From Rhodoplanes azumiensis (GTDB taxonomy: Bacteria; Pseudomonadota; Alphaproteobacteria; Rhizobiales; Xanthobacteraceae), in contig NZ_JBHUIW010000013.1 in the NCBI RefSeq assembly GCF_042682915.1, positions 62,001 through 126,000 of the forward strand: a stretch of 64,000 nucleotides of DNA, given 5' to 3'. Positions 1 to 8,093 of the stretch are shown here, in pieces; the stretch's first letter is position 1; each line of letters starts with the position of its first letter. The notes below the pieces were generated by a model. The model had not been told where the DNA came from. It saw only the letters and a program-made list of their open reading frames with translations, and searched no databases. The translations under genes were made by a program, and so were the position numbers.

Positions 1-1105
1 GAACCAAGGACGACCACGGCGCGAGCTCGGTGACGAGAGCCGCCGACGACAGATCGACGCCGGCTTCGATCGCCTGGGTCGCCACGACGATGCGGCTCTT
101 CGCCGCCTGCAGTCGCTGCATTTGCCGTCGGCGGTCGGCCGGCCGAAACCGTGAATGGACGAGGACGAGATCGCTTTCGCTGGCGCCGGCCTTCAGCAGC
201 GCGGCATGGAGCTTCTGCGCGCGCTCGACGGTGTTGACGATCACGAGCGTCCGCCCGCCGGAGACGCCGCCGTGGACGTCCCGAACGAGCTCGGCGAGCG
301 CCCGGACATACGCGTCGATCTCCGGCTTCTTCGTTCCTGCCGGCGCGACCGCCGCCCTGGTGACGGGTTTGTACGCTTCGAGACGCCGGCGGACCGCCGG
401 TGCGGCGGCGTCTTCCGGGACGTCGTCCGGAACCCGACGAATCGTTCGCGGACCGTCGGGATAGTCGACGGAGCGCAGCCAGGCCGGATCGAGCGTGGCC
501 GACACCCACAGGCTGCACGTGCGACGCGCCGGCCCGAGCCGCGGCGCCTCCCGGAAGGCCTGAAGCTGGGTGGAGGTCGCGAGCCCCGCCCCCATCAGCT
601 GCACTTCGTCGAACACCCAGAACGCATCGTTGTGAAGGAGCGCGAACTCGGCCGGCCACCGCGCCCGGCCGGCGGCGTAGCCCCGCATCAAGGCCCGCGA
701 GATCAGCATGTCCTGCGTCCCGATCAGGATGGCGGATCGCTCCGGGAATTCGGACCAGCGCGGCTGATGCGGCCGACTCTCGACGCCGCCCATCAGGAGG
801 TGGAGGTCACCGGGCGCCGGGAGATTCTCGGCGAGACCGGCTTGCGCCAGCCGACCGAGCCACTCGCGGGCGTTGTCCGCGGTCTGCTCGACGAGCGTGC
901 GCATGGGCAGGCAGTAGACGAGACGGCGCGGCGTGGTGTCGGGATCGGCCCGCCGGCGCCAGAGCCAAGCGAGAATCACGGCGGCGGTCTTGCCGAGACC
1001 GGTCGGCGCGATCAGCGCATCGGGCGCCCCGCCTTCGGCGAGAAGGCGCTGGTAGGCGTATGGCTTCTTGCCCGTCGCGTGCTCGAAGAATTCGGTGAAG
1101 CGCAT
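1..1105 (-). CDS. cas3: CRISPR-associated helicase Cas3, type I-G-like (N-terminal part, runs off left edge)
   Basis: Superfamily 2 helicase of a type I CRISPR effector, which is recruited by Cascade to unwind and, with an HD nuclease domain, degrade target DNA. The frame is open from ATG at 1103-1105 to the window edge, giving 368 codons. Visible motifs: an N-terminal TGKKPYAYQ Q-like motif (residues 11-19), Walker A APTGLGKTAA (33-42), a DEVQ box in VFDEVQLMG (164-172), motif III VSATLD (201-206), and motif V TQAIEAGVDLS (343-353). The family is normally about 800-900 residues. Helicase-first order with no HD domain ahead of it, plus DEVQLMG, fits type I-G (formerly I-U), where HD sits at the C-terminus; that part is off-window. 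A purine-rich tract precedes the start. The remaining cas genes would lie to the left. The subtype is inferred, but the helicase call is firm. Confidence 0.85.
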   Translation of the reverse strand, partial: MRFTEFFEHATGKKPYAYQRLLAEGGAPDALIAPTGLGKTAAVILAWLWRRRADPDTTPRRLVYCLPMRTLVEQTADNAREWLGRLAQAGLAENLPAPGDLHLLMGGVESRPHQPRWSEFPERSAILIGTQDMLISRALMRGYAAGRARWPAEFALLHNDAFWVFDEVQLMGAGLATSTQLQAFREAPRLGPARRTCSLWVSATLDPAWLRSVDYPDGPRTIRRVPDDVPEDAAAPAVRRRLEAYKPVTRAAVAPAGTKKPEIDAYVRALAELVRDVHGGVSGGRTLVIVNTVERAQKLHAALLKAGASESDLVLVHSRFRPADRRRQMQRLQAAKSRIVVATQAIEAGVDLSSAALVTELAPWSSLV

Positions 1106-1264
1106 GGCCCGCCCCGCTCCCCCCCGCAGTGCGCAGAACGGGCATAAAACAGGTTAGTCCACCCATCAACTTTCTTTTCGAGGAAACGCCGCGGAAAAGC
1201 TTGGAGTTGTGTCGGTCCGTCAGAGGTTGGAGCTGGACTTCCGCCGAGCGGGCAAATCCGGAAG
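1106..1264. other. 5' region of cas3, no array seen
   Basis: This is the upstream region of the minus-strand cas3 gene. It contains the only AT-richer stretch nearby (about 1141-1185), where a minus-strand TTGATG lies upstream of a TTTTATG. That is a weak promoter candidate. I looked for direct repeats that could be a CRISPR array or leader and found none. Confidence 0.3.
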
Positions 1265-1900
1265 GTCGACGATACCCGGCCGATCATCGACCCGGCGGAC
1301 GTCGTGGCCATCCAGACCCTGCTCGAGACCCGCGGCCCGGCGTGGACGGCGCCGCGGATCGTCAGCGGTCCGATCCTGCCGGCGCGCAACTGCTTCTGCG
1401 CCGCCTGCGGCGGGGCGATGACCGCGTGGACCGGGAGGAGCGGGCGGAACACCGGGCCGCCCCATCGCCGACCCGCGCGGATGCGCCGCCGAGGCCGTGA
1501 CCGAGAGCGGGCGCCTTCACGTCGCGATCGAACGCGGCATCGCCGACCTGACCGACCCACCGTCGAAGGACCGAATCGCCGAGCTGAAGACCGTCCGCGA
1601 GCAGGCCCGTCGCGACGCGGAGCGGGCCGAGGAGGCCGGCTCCCGGGCGGGGCCTCTCATCACCCCGCCGGCGGTCGCGACCTTCGCCGGGCAGGCTCGC
1701 AAGCGCATGCGCACCGAGAGCGGCAGCGATCGCCGCGACGACCGCCGCGCATTCGCCCGACGCGTCACGATCGACGCGACGGACGTTCCGACCATGGGCT
1801 CGAAAAGCGAACTGCTGCGCCTGCTGGTCACCGCCTCGGGCAAGAAAACCGAGGGTTTCGGCGTTCCCAGCCTTGTGGCGTTCCCGGCCGTGTACCGAAA
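1265..1900 (+). pseudogene. Remnant of a large serine recombinase (zinc-ribbon and C-terminal part)
   Basis: Two pieces of one serine-recombinase gene lie in different frames. The first (1265 to about 1450) reads IIDPADVVAIQ, then PRIVSGPILPARNCFCAACGGAM, which is the linker and zinc beta-ribbon with its CxxC. The second (about 1500-1890) reads ATESGRLHVAIERGIADL-like coiled coil through ARRVTID and MGSKSELLRLLV, the usual C-terminal end of this family. The catalytic N-terminal domain is absent, and roughly 70 residues between the ribbon and the coiled coil are missing with a frame change, so the gene is dead. In another frame its last codons read PKWRARHDSNV straight into the 3' end of the tRNA-Arg, as expected for an integrase whose attachment site is that tRNA. 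Family recognition is by memory of the motifs. Confidence 0.7.
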
Positions 1901-1977
1901 TGGCGCGCCCGACACGATTCGAACGTGTGACCTTTGCCTTCGGAGGGCAACGCTCTATCCAGCTGAGCTACGGGCGC
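1901..1977 (-). tRNA. tRNA-Arg (anticodon CCG), CCA encoded
   Basis: On the minus strand a complete cloverleaf can be folded: acceptor GCGCCCG/CGGGCGC, D-arm GCTC-AGCTGGATA-GAGC, anticodon stem TTGCC/GGCAA with loop CTCCGAA (anticodon CCG), variable AGGTC, and T-arm ACACG-TTCGAAT-CGTGT. Discriminator G is followed by encoded CCA at 1901-1903. The 3' end faces the recombinase remnant and the cas3 region, which is the classic orientation for island insertion at a tRNA. Confidence 0.97.
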
Positions 1978-2242
1978 CTGCGGTCTGGATAACCGATCGA
2001 GCCGGGCCGGGCAAGCGGCCCCCCTGGCGTGCGGCCAGGCCGATGGGGCCTCCCTCCCGCGTCACTCCCCCCGTCCCTCGCGCCACCCTCCGCGACCGGC
2101 CGGAGTGCCCGACCGGCTGCCCCGGCGCGCCCGGGCGCGCCCGGGCGCCCCGCCCGGGTCGCGGCCCCTTCCCATCCCGGCCCGGCCGCCCTATGACGCT
2201 GCGGCCCCCTCCGACACCCTGGACAACCCGCGGAACCGACCC

Positions 2243-3343
2243 ATGAAAGTCGACGGCAGGCACACCCGCACGATCTGGCTCGAGCCGGACGGCGTCACGG
2301 TCGGCACCATCGACCAGCGGCTGCTGCCGCACCGCTACGTCACGGTGCGGCTCGAGACGCTCGCCGACGCCGCCGAGGCGATCCGCTCGATGCTGGTGCG
2401 CGGCGCCCCGCTGATCGGCGCGACAGCGGCTTACGGGGTCTGCCTGGCGCTGCGCGAGGACTCCTCGGACGCCGGCCTCGCGGCCGCCTGCGAAACATTG
2501 GCGAAGACCCGGCCGACCGCCATCAACCTGCGCTGGGCGCTGGGCGAGATGCTGGCCGCGGTGCGCGATCTGTCACGCGACGCGCGGGTGGCGGCTGCGT
2601 ATGCGCGCGCGAGCGCGATCGCCGACGAGGACGTCGCCATCAACCAGGCGATCGGCCGCAACGGCCTCGCCGTCATCGAGGAGATCGCAGCCCGCAAGGG
2701 CGGCGGGCGGGTCGAGATCCTGACCCATTGCAACGCCGGCTGGCTCGCCACCGTGGATTGGGGCACCGCGACGGCCCCGATCTACATGGCGCACGACAAG
2801 GGCATCCCGCTCCATGTCTGGGTCGACGAGACGCGGCCGCGCAACCAGGGCGCCTCGCTCACCGCCTGGGAGCTCTCGCATCACGGCGTGCCGTGCACGC
2901 TCGTCGCCGACAATGCCGGCGGCCATCTGATGCAGCACGGCAAGGTCGACATGGTGATCGTCGGCACCGACCGGGTGACGGCGCAGGGCGACGTCTGCAA
3001 CAAGATCGGCACCTATCTGAAGGCGCTCGCGGCGCACGACAACGGCGTGCCGTTCTATGTCGGGCTGCCCTCCCCCACCATCGACTTCGCGGTGTCGGAC
3101 GGGGTCAAGGAGATCCCGATCGAGGAGCGTGGCGAGGAGGAGGTGACCCTGATGACCGGCAAGACCGCCGACGGGCGCTTCGAGACGGTGCGGATCGCGC
3201 CGGACGGCATGCGCGCCTCGAACTACGGCTTCGACGTGACGCCGGCCCGCCTCGTCACCGGCCTGATCACCGAACGCGGCGTGATCGCGCCGACCCGCGA
3301 CGCGCTGGCGGCCGCGTTCCCGGAGCGGGCGGGCGGGGCATAG
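2243..3343 (+). CDS. mtnA: S-methyl-5-thioribose-1-phosphate isomerase
   Basis: Cytosolic enzyme of the methionine salvage pathway that converts 5-methylthioribose-1-phosphate to the ribulose form. It belongs to the eIF2B-like fold family. The 366-residue length is normal. Diagnostic blocks are MLVRGAPLIGATAAYG, THCNAGWLAT with the catalytic Cys at residue 163, and VIVGTDRV with the catalytic Asp at 243; LVADNAGGHLMQ also matches the family. ATG 2243 (MKVDGRHTRTIWLEPDG) was chosen because family similarity begins there, although the frame stays open upstream through a low-complexity CG tract (about 2100-2200). No other mtn genes are adjacent, so it appears to be a single-gene unit. Confidence 0.95.
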   Translation: MKVDGRHTRTIWLEPDGVTVGTIDQRLLPHRYVTVRLETLADAAEAIRSMLVRGAPLIGATAAYGVCLALREDSSDAGLAAACETLAKTRPTAINLRWALGEMLAAVRDLSRDARVAAAYARASAIADEDVAINQAIGRNGLAVIEEIAARKGGGRVEILTHCNAGWLATVDWGTATAPIYMAHDKGIPLHVWVDETRPRNQGASLTAWELSHHGVPCTLVADNAGGHLMQHGKVDMVIVGTDRVTAQGDVCNKIGTYLKALAAHDNGVPFYVGLPSPTIDFAVSDGVKEIPIEERGEEEVTLMTGKTADGRFETVRIAPDGMRASNYGFDVTPARLVTGLITERGVIAPTRDALAAAFPERAGGA

Positions 3344-3374
3344 GTCCGGGGGTCACGACACACAGGGGTCATGG

Positions 3375-3408
3375 GTTCCGGGCTCGCGCCTTCGGCGCGC
3401 CCCGGAAC
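3375..3408. repeat. Intergenic palindrome (GTTCCGGG...CCGGAAC type)
   Basis: A hairpin with GTTCCGGG and CCCCGGAAC arms and a TTCG-containing loop sits between the convergent mtnA and the UgpB-like gene. A near copy lies at 57880-57914 and a related one within 30322-30428, so this is a dispersed intergenic repeat. It may also act as a transcription stop, but no T tract follows. Confidence 0.6.
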
Positions 3409-3419
3409 GACGGACCTTC

Positions 3420-4805
3420 TCACCGGCTGGCGCGATCGAACTGGGCGAGGAGCTCGTTGCCGCGGCGGACCGCCGTCGCGAGCGCTTCGGCGGCCGGCTT
3501 CTTGCCGGCGAAGGCGGCCTCCAGTTCCTCCTCGATGACGTCGCGCACCAGGATGAAGGAGCCGAGCCGCAGTCCGCGCGAATTGTCGGTCGGCGGGTTG
3601 AGGGTCAGCTCCTCGATGGCGATCGCCGCGCCCGGGTTGCGGTCGTAGAATCCCTCGGAGCGCGCGTGCTCGTAGGCCGCCCGCGACACCGGCAGGTAGC
3701 CGGTCGCCTGATGCCAGCGCGACTGGACCTCGGCCCGCGCCAGATAGGCGAAGAAGCGCGCGGCGCCGCGATACTCGGCGGCCGGGCGGCCGCGCAGCAC
3801 CCACAGGCTCGCGCCGCCGATCATGGTGTTGCGCGGGGCCCCCGGCACGTCCGGCCAGTAAGGCAGCATGCCGTAGCCGACCTCGAACTTGGCCCGCGCC
3901 CGGATGTCGGCGGCGAGCGCCGAGGAGCCGATGAAGATGCCGCACTGGCCGGTGTGCAGCATCGGCTCGGCCGCGGTGCCGCGGCCGCCATAGGAGTACA
4001 CGCCGCTCTTCTGCCAGGCGGCGAGCGCCGCGACGTGGCGGGTCAGCACCGGGTTGGCGAGCATCAGCTCGGCGCCCGGCCCGGCGAGGCCGTTCGACCG
4101 CGTGGCGATCGGGACGTCGTGGAAGGCCGAGAAGTTCTCGACGTTGACCCAGGACGGCCAGTGCGTCGAGAAGCCGCACACGACCCCGGCGAGGCGCAGC
4201 CGCCGGGCCGCATCCTCGACCTGCGGCCAGGTTTTCGGCGGCGTCTTGTCGTCGAGGCCGGCGGCGCGGAACAGGTCGCGGTTGAAGTAGAGGATCGGGG
4301 TCGACGCGTTGAACGGGTAGGACAGGAGGTTGCCGGCCGGATCGCGGTAGAAGCCGGCGATCGGCGGCAGGAAGGCCGAGGCGTCGAACGGCTCGCCCAT
4401 GTCGCGCATCAGCTCGAACAAGGGATAGACGGCGCCCCGGGCCGCCATCATGGTCGCGGTGCCGATCTCGTTGACCTGGACGATCGCCGGATGGGCCTTG
4501 GTGCGCACCGCGAAGATCGCCGCCGACACGGTATCGGTGTAGCTGCCCTTGAACACCGGCACGACCCGCACGGCATCCTGGCCGGCGTTGAAGCCCTCGA
4601 CGATGCGCTCGATCTGGCGGCCGAGCTCGCCCGCCATGGCGTGCCAGAACTGGACCTCGGTCGGCGCGGCACGCGCCGGACGAGGCGAACCGACGGCGCC
4701 GAGGCCGGCTCCGGCGCCGATGCCGACCAGCACGGCACGGCGGCTCGGCCCGGACCGGGCCGGCGTCGTCGGCCGTGTCGGCCCGGGCGGAGTGGGTTCC
4801 GACAT
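3420..4805 (-). CDS. Extracellular solute-binding protein, family 1 (UgpB-like), orphan
   Basis: Periplasmic binding protein of a carbohydrate or glycerol-phosphate ABC importer. It has 461 residues. The N-terminus carries a twin-arginine segment (SRRAVLVGIGAGAG, about residues 22-35) and an ARA-like cleavage region near 49, so export by Tat is plausible. The mature start TEVQFWHAMAGELGRQIE and the block VFKGSYTDTVSAAIFAVRTK resemble UgpB, the sn-glycerol-3-phosphate binding protein; YPFNASTPILYFNRDLF is the usual family-1 core. No permease (ugpA, ugpE) or ATPase (ugpC) gene is adjacent, so the partner transporter must be elsewhere or lost. It is transcribed divergently from the TRAP binding protein gene. 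The substrate is a guess from similarity. Confidence 0.8.
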   Translation of the reverse strand: MSEPTPPGPTRPTTPARSGPSRRAVLVGIGAGAGLGAVGSPRPARAAPTEVQFWHAMAGELGRQIERIVEGFNAGQDAVRVVPVFKGSYTDTVSAAIFAVRTKAHPAIVQVNEIGTATMMAARGAVYPLFELMRDMGEPFDASAFLPPIAGFYRDPAGNLLSYPFNASTPILYFNRDLFRAAGLDDKTPPKTWPQVEDAARRLRLAGVVCGFSTHWPSWVNVENFSAFHDVPIATRSNGLAGPGAELMLANPVLTRHVAALAAWQKSGVYSYGGRGTAAEPMLHTGQCGIFIGSSALAADIRARAKFEVGYGMLPYWPDVPGAPRNTMIGGASLWVLRGRPAAEYRGAARFFAYLARAEVQSRWHQATGYLPVSRAAYEHARSEGFYDRNPGAAIAIEELTLNPPTDNSRGLRLGSFILVRDVIEEELEAAFAGKKPAAEALATAVRRGNELLAQFDRASR

Positions 4806-4962
4806 CGAAGCACACCCCTGTTCGGGATCGAGAGACCGGCGGCAGGACGAGCGGGCCGCCCGAGGATGGTCATCCGATCACGGTTTCGCTAAAATTTCGA
4901 GGTCTTACGAAGACGAGCCTCGACGAACCGACGACGTTCTTCGACGACAAGGCGGTGCAATT

Positions 4963-6012
4963 TTGTCGCCAACAGGAATCTTTCGCACATTGGCTCCGAG
5001 CCCCGCCGGCCGTCTGCAGCGCCTGTTGGCCCGTGCCGCACATGCGCTCGCCGCGATTTCGTTCGCCGCGCTGGCGGTCACCTTGTCGGCGGCGGCGTCC
5101 GTGGCCGCACGAGAATTCCGGGTCGCCGACACCCAGGTGGAGGATTATCCGACCGTCCAGGCCGTGCAGCACATGAGCCGGCTGATCGAGGAGCAGACCG
5201 GCGGGCGCCACCGCCTGCGGGTGTTCCATTCCCGCCAGCTCGGCGAGGAGCAGGACACGATCGAGCAGACCCGGGCCGGCGCCATCGACCTCAACCGCAC
5301 CAACGTGGCGCCGATCGGTGCCATCGTGCCGGTCGCCGACGTGCTCGCGATGCCGTTCCTGTTCCGCTCGAAGGCGCATCTGCACAACGTCCTCGACGGT
5401 CCGATCGGCGACGAGATCCTGAAGAGCTTCGAGGCCTATGGCTTCGTCGGCCTGACCTTCTACGATTCGGGCGCCCGCTCGCTCTACACGCGCGGCCGCC
5501 CGGTACGCGACATCGCCGACATGAAGGGCCTGCGCATCCGGGTGCAGCAGTCCGCGCTGATGACCGCGATGATCCGAGCGCTCGGCGCCACCGCGGTGCA
5601 GCTCCCCTACGGGCAGGTCGAGACCGGCCTGTCCACCGGTCTGATCGACGGCGCCGAGAACAACTGGCCGTCCTACGTCACCACCGGCCACTACAAGCTC
5701 GCGCCGAACTACACGCTCACCGAGCACACCATGAGCCCGGAGGTGCTGGTGATGTCGCTGCGCGCCTGGCAGAGCCTCTCGGCCGACGACCAGGCGATCT
5801 TCCGCAGCGCCGCCCGCGCCTCCAACCGGGTGATGCGCGAGCAGTGGAACGCGCTGGAGGAGCGATCGCGCGCCCAGGCCCGCGCCGCCGGCACGACGAT
5901 CGTCTCCGAGTTCGACCGCCGCCCCTTCGTCGCGGCGATGGCCCAGGTCTATGCCGGCGTCACCGACCCCAACCTGCGGCGGCTGATCGACCGCATCCGC
6001 GAGAGCGAGTGA
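4963..6012 (+). CDS. dctP: TRAP-type C4-dicarboxylate/solute-binding protein DctP
   Basis: Periplasmic substrate-binding protein of the DctP family (349 residues). A hydrophobic signal segment (AAHALAAISFAALAVTLSAAASVAA) ends before EFRVADTQ. Family blocks include SRQLGEEQDTIEQTRAG, DMKGLRIRVQQS with the carboxylate-binding Arg, QLPYGQVETGLSTGLIDGAENNWPS, and MSPEVLVMSLRAW. The start is TTG 4963, with AAGGCGG about seven bases upstream; a second TTG at 4990 is possible. There are no dctQ or dctM membrane genes. Instead the stop codon overlaps the start of a histidine kinase gene by four bases (GTGA), which suggests the protein feeds ligand information to the kinase rather than, or as well as, to a transporter. 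Confidence 0.88.
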   Translation: MSPTGIFRTLAPSPAGRLQRLLARAAHALAAISFAALAVTLSAAASVAAREFRVADTQVEDYPTVQAVQHMSRLIEEQTGGRHRLRVFHSRQLGEEQDTIEQTRAGAIDLNRTNVAPIGAIVPVADVLAMPFLFRSKAHLHNVLDGPIGDEILKSFEAYGFVGLTFYDSGARSLYTRGRPVRDIADMKGLRIRVQQSALMTAMIRALGATAVQLPYGQVETGLSTGLIDGAENNWPSYVTTGHYKLAPNYTLTEHTMSPEVLVMSLRAWQSLSADDQAIFRSAARASNRVMREQWNALEERSRAQARAAGTTIVSEFDRRPFVAAMAQVYAGVTDPNLRRLIDRIRESE

Positions 6013-8093
6013 CCGTGGCGGTTTCTCCGACGGGGCAGGGCGGCCCGGCGTTCGACGCCGTCGAGCTGCCGCCGAAGCCGGCGGAGCGGCGCCGGTTCGA
6101 TCTCGTCCGGCTCGTCCGCGCGGTCCCGATCCGCTGGCGCATCCTGTCGATCGCGGTGCTCAACACCGGCGTCGTGATCGTGCTCGCCGGCCTGATCTGG
6201 AACGGCGCCATGGCGCTGAGCCGCGCCTGGGACGAGGTCCGCGCGGTGCGCGAATCCGACAGCGTGCTGGTGCTGCTGGAGGGCGAGGCAGGGCGCCTGC
6301 AGAACCTCATCCACCGCTACATCAACGAGCCGAGCCCCGAGATCCTCGCCGAGATCCTTCTGGTGCGCGAGGCCGTGCTGGGCACGCTGCGCAGCCGCAA
6401 GCCCGCCGACCCGATGCTGGCGAGCGGCATGGACGGACTCGCCGCCGTCACCGAGAAGTTCCTCGACGGCTTCGGCGAGCTGCGCGCCGTGCAGACCGCG
6501 ATCAACCGGCTCTACGATGCCGAGGTGCTGCGGCCGGCCCGCGAGATGGCCGGCCTCTACTCGATCGTCGAGGGGGCTGCCGGGCGACGCGAGGCGCTGA
6601 TCTGGCCGGCGCTCGGCAAGTCGCGCGAGGCCTTCACGGCCGCGCTGGTCGGCGCTAACGCCTATTACCTGTCGCTCGATTCGTCGGCGGCCGACGAGGC
6701 GCGGCGCAATCTGGAGACGATCGAGCGGACCATCCCGGTGATGTCCGACCTCGCTTCCGACGACATGCAGCGCGCCGCCCTCGAGGCGCTGGGCGGCCGC
6801 GCCGCGGCGTTCCGCGACGGCCTCGCCGGGCTGTCGGAGCGCTTCGCCGCCCGCACCCACCTGCTGCGCACCGTGATCGACGGCAACCAGGCCTCGATGA
6901 TCTCGCTGATCGACACCCTGCAGACCGAGATGCGGCGGCGCGAGGCCCGTGCCCAGGCGACGCTCGACCGCACCCTCAAGGCGATCTACCGCCAGGTCGT
7001 GCTGGTGGCGGCCGGCTTCCTGATCGCCATCATGGTCGGCGCCATGATCGTCACCCGCTCGATCCGCAATCCGCTCAAGGAGCTGATGTCGGCCATGCAC
7101 GCCATCGTGGCCGGGCATTACGGGCCGGTGATCCGCTCCACCAGCGAGAAGGACGAGATCGGCGCGATGGCGCGCGCCGTCGAGGTGTTCCGCGAAAACG
7201 CCATCGCGAAGCGCCAGGCCGAGAACGACCTGCGCGCCGCCAAGGACAATGCCGAGAAGGCGCTCGCCGAGCTGCGCGACGCGCAGAAGAGCCTGATCGA
7301 CGCCGAGAAGCTCGCGGCGCTGGGCGGCCTCGTCGCCGGCGTCGCCCACGAGGTCAACAATCCGGTCGGCATCAGCCTCACGGTCGCCTCGAGCCTGGTC
7401 CGCCGCACCGAGGTGTTCGCCGAGGAGATCGCCAAGGGGCCGCTGCGCCGCTCGCGGCTCGACGACTTCGTCGCCGGCACCCGCGACGCGGCGCGCCAGC
7501 TCGTCGGCAACCTGCAGCGCGCCGGCGAGCTGATCCAGTCGTTCAAGCAGGTGGCGGTCGACCGCAGCCACGCCGAGCTGCGCGACTTCGACCTGCGCGA
7601 GGCGACCGAGCAGATCGCCGCCAGCGTCCGCCCGGTGCTGCGCAAGGCGCAGCTCTCGCTCGTCCTCGAAGTGCCGGACGGTATCGTGATGGACAGCTAT
7701 CCGGGCTCCTACGGACAGGTGCTGACCAACCTGTTCCTCAACTCGGTCGCGCACGGCTTTCCGGACGGCCGCACCGGCACGATCGAGGTGCGGGCGCGTC
7801 AGCTCGGCCCCGGCCATGTCGAGATCGTCGTCGCCGACGACGGCGTCGGCATGACGGACGACGTGCGCCGGCGGGCCTTCGACCCGTTCTTCACGACGCG
7901 ACGCGGCCGCGGCGGCACCGGCCTCGGCCTCCACATCATCCACAGCCTGGTGACCCAGAGCCTCGGCGGCCGGCTGACGCTCGACACCGCGCTCGGCCAC
8001 GGCACGACGTTCCGTATGGTGCTGCCCCGTCGGGTGGTGCGCGCGGACGAGCCGGCGGCCGTCCTCCAGACAACGGACCGAGCCCATGGCTGA
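6009..8093 (+). CDS. Membrane sensor histidine kinase paired with DctP
   Basis: Inner-membrane histidine kinase, 694 residues from GTG 6009 (GTG 6015 is an alternative). Order: TM1 about 43-66, periplasmic domain about 67-326, TM2 about 327-352, HAMP about 353-405 (NPLKELMSAMHAIVAG), coiled coil, an H-box with the phospho-acceptor His447 in GVAHEVNNPVG, then a HATPase with N-box NLFLNSVAHGF, DDGVGMT, and GGTGLGLHIIHSL. The HEVNNP box is of the type seen in kinases such as DctB. It overlaps dctP by four bases and the next gene by eight, so the three are co-translated. The periplasmic domain is the likely contact site for the DctP protein (inference). Confidence 0.9.
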   Translation: MTVAVSPTGQGGPAFDAVELPPKPAERRRFDLVRLVRAVPIRWRILSIAVLNTGVVIVLAGLIWNGAMALSRAWDEVRAVRESDSVLVLLEGEAGRLQNLIHRYINEPSPEILAEILLVREAVLGTLRSRKPADPMLASGMDGLAAVTEKFLDGFGELRAVQTAINRLYDAEVLRPAREMAGLYSIVEGAAGRREALIWPALGKSREAFTAALVGANAYYLSLDSSAADEARRNLETIERTIPVMSDLASDDMQRAALEALGGRAAAFRDGLAGLSERFAARTHLLRTVIDGNQASMISLIDTLQTEMRRREARAQATLDRTLKAIYRQVVLVAAGFLIAIMVGAMIVTRSIRNPLKELMSAMHAIVAGHYGPVIRSTSEKDEIGAMARAVEVFRENAIAKRQAENDLRAAKDNAEKALAELRDAQKSLIDAEKLAALGGLVAGVAHEVNNPVGISLTVASSLVRRTEVFAEEIAKGPLRRSRLDDFVAGTRDAARQLVGNLQRAGELIQSFKQVAVDRSHAELRDFDLREATEQIAASVRPVLRKAQLSLVLEVPDGIVMDSYPGSYGQVLTNLFLNSVAHGFPDGRTGTIEVRARQLGPGHVEIVVADDGVGMTDDVRRRAFDPFFTTRRGRGGTGLGLHIIHSLVTQSLGGRLTLDTALGHGTTFRMVLPRRVVRADEPAAVLQTTDRAHG

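Noticed and set aside
1..2242. A CRISPR array or leader in this window
   Set aside because: No set of regularly spaced direct repeats was found near cas3 or elsewhere; the dispersed palindromes are not regularly spaced.
1901..2246. An open frame reading DTIRTCDLC through the tRNA-Arg into the mtnA leader
   Set aside because: The segment is a tRNA on the other strand. Such translations are a common annotation artefact.
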